In this document: piece after piece, positions 5,990 through 8,343 of the stretch
Layout of the letters: the number at the start of each line of letters is the position of its first letter
Numbering within the stretch: position 1 is the stretch's first letter
Source of the DNA: Bacillota bacterium
GTDB lineage: Bacteria > Bacillota > Clostridia > Christensenellales > SZUA-584
NCBI GenBank assembly: GCA_023416745.1
Contig: JAEZHF010000074.1
Location: forward strand, 1-8,343
Length of the DNA: 8,343 nucleotides
Direction: 5' to 3'
Made by a program: the position numbers and the translations under genes
The notes under the pieces: generated by a model
The model's database searches: none
Told to the model about the DNA's origin: nothing
The model's input: the letters and a program-made list of their open reading frames with translations, nothing else

Positions 5990-6613
5990 ATGACGATCGA
6001 CGAAGCCGCCCTGCAGTGCCGCGGCACCGGCCTTTCCGGCTGGGAGCTGGTGGCCTGCGCGCAGGCGCTGGTAAACGCTCAAATGACGTACTCATACACC
6101 AACTCATACGACTCGCCCGAGCAGGCCTTTGAGAAGGGACGCGGCTACTGCTGGCATCAGGCCAGCGCACTCAACGGCATACTGGCGAAGCTCGGCATAC
6201 AGAGCCGCCTTGTGCACGCAATCCGCAACGAGATACCCGAAACGGTGCTCGACGGCGTCGTCATCAAGCCGTTCGTGTCCGGCCACATGTGGTGCCGCGT
6301 GACGGTGGACGGCGAGGAGAAGGACGTCTGCCCCGGCCATCCGGACAACAGCCCGGGCGTGATCCACTTCAAGCCCATATCCCCCGTGCGCGAATGGGGA
6401 CCCGTCATCGCGTGGTTCTCGTACCACGGCGCCGCCGCCGTCAACAAGCAGCGCAAGAAGAAGTTCGATAAGCTGAAAGAACAGCAGGCTGCCCGCTGGA
6501 ACCCCGACCTGTGCCCCTGCAAGAAAAAGAACTGCCCGCGCTACAAGAACTGCGACGCCTGCCGGGAACACCACGGCGCCAACGGCGGGTTGCCGTATTG
6601 CGAGCGGGGGTAG
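5990..6613 (+). CDS. Transglutaminase-like protein with C-terminal Cys-rich module
   Basis: A 207-residue protein without signal peptide. The core (about 15-145) has the transglutaminase/papain-like order: Cys54 in GRGYCWHQASALNGILAKLG at the start of a helix, His99 in SGHMWCRV and Asp112 in EKDVCPG, a plausible catalytic triad; such proteins may act as proteases or amide-transferring enzymes. After a basic helix (152-168) comes a compact module with cysteines at 175, 177, 182, 188, 191 and 204 and His194-His195 (CPCKKKNCPRYKNCDACREHH, then LPYCER), resembling small Cys-rich proteins of Clostridia and probably metal-binding. ATG 5990 is chosen because GGAGG sits 8 nt upstream and the -10 element lies inside the longer frame that would begin at 5906. 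The gene ends exactly where the GC-rich sequence stops, yet its C-terminus looks complete. Substrate unknown. Confidence 0.8.
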   Translation: MTIDEAALQCRGTGLSGWELVACAQALVNAQMTYSYTNSYDSPEQAFEKGRGYCWHQASALNGILAKLGIQSRLVHAIRNEIPETVLDGVVIKPFVSGHMWCRVTVDGEEKDVCPGHPDNSPGVIHFKPISPVREWGPVIAWFSYHGAAAVNKQRKKKFDKLKEQQAARWNPDLCPCKKKNCPRYKNCDACREHHGANGGLPYCERG

Positions 6614-6928
6614 CTCTTGATTTTTATACAAGTTTATTTCCGGCTGCTCATTCAGCTCCTTTCTCTTTTTTACATATACTAACTGCCTTAAGGAAACTTT
6701 CAAAAAAATCGCAGTGATAATTGCAGGATATATGGCCCCCTTGAGAATTGTCCATGTTTCCACAGAAAAAAGAAATGATGATTTGGTATAATCTAAAATA
6801 GTAATCACGATAAACATAAGCAATCTAAAAAGATGAGAAAATGCTCTTATTTGACTTGAATTAATCATAATGGGTATGTTTTTTACTTCTAGTAAAGGAG
6901 AAAGCAAATCTGATACAATTAACCACAA
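6614..6928 (-). pseudogene. Remnant of a small multi-span membrane protein
   Basis: About 105 codons of AT-rich, protein-like sequence. From a TTG at 6928 it reads MWLIVSDLLSPLLEV and contains hydrophobic stretches FRLLMFIVITILDY and GAIYPAIITAIFLKV, ending in a basic VYVKKRKELNEQPE tail, as in a small membrane protein with two or three spans. In the same frame it runs without a stop into the antisense of the transglutaminase gene (to 6104), where composition and sense are lost, so its own 3' end seems to be missing. Upstream the frame opens only at a TGA near 6955, and an AAGGAG-preceded ATG at about 6944 is in a different frame, which suggests an additional frameshift. It follows the HEPN gene on the same strand by about 160 nt. 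Family not recognised. It might be a chance open frame, but the membrane pattern argues against that. Confidence 0.35.
6643..6671 (+). terminator. Possible weak terminator after the transglutaminase gene
   Basis: GCTG and CAGC pair around CTCATT (6643-6656), followed by a pyrimidine-rich run ending in six T. The 4-bp stem (5 with a G-U pair) is short for an intrinsic terminator, and it lies within the membrane-protein remnant of the opposite strand, so this is tentative. Confidence 0.25.
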
Positions 6929-7089
6929 AGATACATGCCGCCATCTCCTTCATCATCGTTGCATTCTCTTTTAAAATAAAACATCCTAATACCTTTTTGT
7001 AATGAATAATTTTAATCTATACCTCCGCTTATGGAGAAAGGTAAGTTATTAAACCTCACTGAACTTATTATACTACTATGTATAATGAA
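6929..7089. other. AT-rich gap between the two island genes
   Basis: No convincing gene. On the minus strand a short frame from ATG near 6990 gives about 20 residues and stops, and one from a pair of ATGs near 6955 gives about 30, both probably debris of the membrane-protein 5' end. Close to the HEPN stop, ATTATAC (7067-7073) and GTATAAT (7080-7086) form a perfect 7-bp AT stem with a 6-nt loop; lacking GC and a U-run it is unlikely to terminate well. Together with the remnant to its left, nearly 480 bases (6614-7089) hold no intact gene. Confidence 0.4.
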
Positions 7090-8130
7090 TCAATAAGAGT
7101 ATCTTTGTTTCGTTATAAAAGTTCTTAAACTATCTACAGTTTGAATTGATCTTAATTCTGGTTTTACACAAAATGATATTATTATTTGTTTAGCTAACCA
7201 AATAACATTCAGTAATTCGGGTTCAATATTATCATCCCGTTGGCCATGCGCTATCTTTGACCTCATGCGATAAAGTTTTTTTGTTAACTCTTGTATTTCA
7301 ATCCTAGTATCTTTACTATAACCCACTATAAATGCTGCATATTCACATATCTGAGCAGTTATGCTTTTTGTAATAAAATCATCTTGATCTTGTAATATGC
7401 ATTCTATTGCAAAAGCAGCTTGAATAAATGCTATGTTGATTTCTTTTTCATTAAGAGACATTCCAATCCAGTCAACTGCACGTAAAATTCTTTGATCAAT
7501 TACGTTTAGAGGTTGTTTATTTTGAAGACTCCAAATGTGATCGTTTCCGTTGTCTTTTGAAAAGAACCAGTTATCTTTCTCTAAATTTATACAGCGAAAA
7601 GTTCCTCCATGCCTTCTTCCAAAAGCAACTTTATATAGCTGCTCTGGAATAAAACAAATATGACCACCAGTTATATCTGAGTTAAAATTAAAAACACCAA
7701 ATGTTGTATTGCTATCTCTGTGACCAAACATATATCGAATAAAATTATCCAATCTCTTGCATAATATATCACTAATATCAACAGCTTTATCATAATCAAT
7801 TGCTTGACATTTAGTCTCAACAAAGCAACATTGTTGATCATCCAAATCTTTTAAAAAAATATCTATATAATCCAATTTATAATTGTAATTATTTAATATA
7901 ATGTATTCTTGAAAATATTTAAGATTTATAAAGGTATATCTCCCTTTCTCAATAATATCTGAACTTAACGTAATACCATTAAGTGGCCTAATAAAAGTAT
8001 AATCAACCAGTGGCATGCTGGCAAAATGTAAAACTAAACTATCAAAATCTGAGACAGCACTATCTATAAACATTTTATAGATTTCATTTGTGAAAAACTT
8101 AAGCGATAAATCCCCTTGGCTTCTACTCAC
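7090..8130 (-). CDS. ApeA-like HEPN-domain protein, probably 5'-truncated
   Basis: 346 residues from GTG 8130, AT-rich in contrast to the host genes. The C-terminal third is an all-helical HEPN domain: helix AFIQAAFAIECIL (234-246), helix QICEYAAFIVGYSKDTR (260-276), then LYRMRSKIAHG (286-296) with the R-X4-H motif Arg290-His295 that forms the RNase active site in HEPN toxins, and a final helix (306-321). The N-terminal two-thirds are beta-rich and resemble, at low similarity, the region preceding HEPN in ApeA anti-phage proteins, which cleave RNA after sensing infection. The start is doubtful: there is no ribosome site before the GTG, and the frame stays open upstream to a TAG at 8202-8200 inside the IS end, so the natural start was probably removed by the IS. 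ApeA proteins are usually longer. It may be inactive or expressed from an IS-derived promoter. Confidence 0.7.
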   Translation of the reverse strand: MSRSQGDLSLKFFTNEIYKMFIDSAVSDFDSLVLHFASMPLVDYTFIRPLNGITLSSDIIEKGRYTFINLKYFQEYIILNNYNYKLDYIDIFLKDLDDQQCCFVETKCQAIDYDKAVDISDILCKRLDNFIRYMFGHRDSNTTFGVFNFNSDITGGHICFIPEQLYKVAFGRRHGGTFRCINLEKDNWFFSKDNGNDHIWSLQNKQPLNVIDQRILRAVDWIGMSLNEKEINIAFIQAAFAIECILQDQDDFITKSITAQICEYAAFIVGYSKDTRIEIQELTKKLYRMRSKIAHGQRDDNIEPELLNVIWLAKQIIISFCVKPELRSIQTVDSLRTFITKQRYSY

Positions 8131-8170
8131 TATATACTTATATAGTATTTTAATGTTATCGTTATATTTT

Positions 8171-8259
8171 GGGACGTCAACTATTTTGTAGACAATTTGC
8201 TAAGCTACCGGGACGTCAACGGGACGTCAACTATTTTGTAGACAATTTGCTAAGCTACC
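8171..8259. repeat. Tandemly duplicated IS end
   Basis: A 39-bp sequence starting GGGACGTCAACTATTTTG and ending CTAAGCTACC occurs at 8171-8209 and again, identically, at 8221-8259. Between them is one more 11-bp GGGACGTCAAC (8210-8220), so the period is 50 bp and the 11-mer occurs three times. The inner copy includes the stop codon and last codons of OrfB; the outer copy repeats them without a gene. Each 11-mer carries an outward TTGACG that could serve as a -35 box. Confidence 0.9.
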
Positions 8260-8343
8260 CTGTCTGACCTCTCCGTTTTCTCTGCTTTCAATGATTTAAG
8301 ATATTCTTTCGGTGACATATATCCAAGCCTTTTCTGGATTCTC
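8221..8343 (-). mobile_element. IS3-family insertion sequence, 3' end
   Basis: The terminal end and the last codons of OrfB; the rest lies beyond the right edge. The outer limit could be 8221 or, if the extra copy is counted, 8171. The other terminal repeat and target duplication are outside the window, so the boundary cannot be proved. Confidence 0.65.
8250..8343 (-). CDS. IS3-family transposase OrfB, C-terminal fragment
   Basis: The last 30 codons and TAG stop (8252-8250) of a gene entering from the right. The sequence RIQKRLGYMSPKEYLKSLKA matches the typical end of IS3-family OrfB (rve integrase-core) proteins, where an N-R-I-Q-x-x-L-G-Y-x-S-P-x-E-Y motif follows the last catalytic glutamate. 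None of the DDE residues are in view. It points in the same direction as the OrfA fragment at the left edge, but the two partial genes do not overlap in protein position, so whether they are copies of one IS cannot be decided here. Confidence 0.85.
   Translation of the reverse strand, partial: RIQKRLGYMSPKEYLKSLKAEKTERSDRVA

Noticed and set aside
6785..6793. Third TGGTATAAT-like element on the plus strand
   Set aside because: It falls inside the minus-strand remnant, has no -35 and no gene follows on that strand; expected by chance in AT-rich DNA.

Overview
The window looks like a chromosomal segment of a Gram-positive, GC-rich member of the Firmicutes, probably an uncultured gut-type Clostridia. 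The evidence is strong AGGAGG-type ribosome sites, -10 elements of the TGGTATAAT type, a lipoprotein with an SH3b + VanY-type carboxypeptidase, a YoaP-type acetyltransferase, a clostridial-style Cys-rich tail, and threonine-proline surface linkers. The placement is inferred from gene content and style, not from a marker gene.

Layout, left to right. The left edge carries the first 21 codons of an IS3-family OrfA transposase pointing out of the window, with its start codon inside a perfect hairpin. A strong promoter (TTGACT-17-TATGAT) then starts a likely three-gene operon: a large low-complexity single-span membrane protein with a (T/P/A/K)-rich outer tail, a D,D-carboxypeptidase lipoprotein, and an ICMT/PEMT-like membrane methyltransferase. 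A palindromic REP/MITE-like element of about 90 bp follows. Next is a two-gene operon, a PhzF-family enzyme followed by a GNAT-YoaP acetyltransferase, read from its own extended -10 promoter. It converges, with a 3-nt gap, on a minus-strand Rnk/GreA-C-like gene that has its own strong promoter and a leader of about 120 nt containing a 7+1+7 palindrome. Divergent from that gene is a transglutaminase-like protein fused to a C-terminal six-cysteine module.

Immediately after the transglutaminase stop codon (6613) the sequence changes abruptly from GC-rich to strongly AT-rich and stays so to about 8170. This island holds, on the minus strand, an ApeA-like HEPN (RX4H) protein and the remains of a small multi-span membrane protein, both apparently damaged. 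The HEPN gene abuts the end of a second IS3-family element and its reading frame stays open into that end, which suggests 5' truncation. The membrane-protein frame runs without a stop into antisense of the transglutaminase gene, which suggests 3' truncation. The IS end is partly duplicated in tandem (39-bp copies with a 50-bp period), and the right edge carries the last 30 codons of its OrfB.

The GC-rich part is host-like: cell-envelope functions (genes 1-3), small-molecule and acetyl-transfer enzymes, and a transcription-associated factor. The AT-rich part looks like a horizontally acquired and now decaying defence-type cassette, framed by IS3-type elements in the same orientation. That HEPN plus membrane-protein pair is the best candidate for an undescribed system, but what is visible here is probably not intact.
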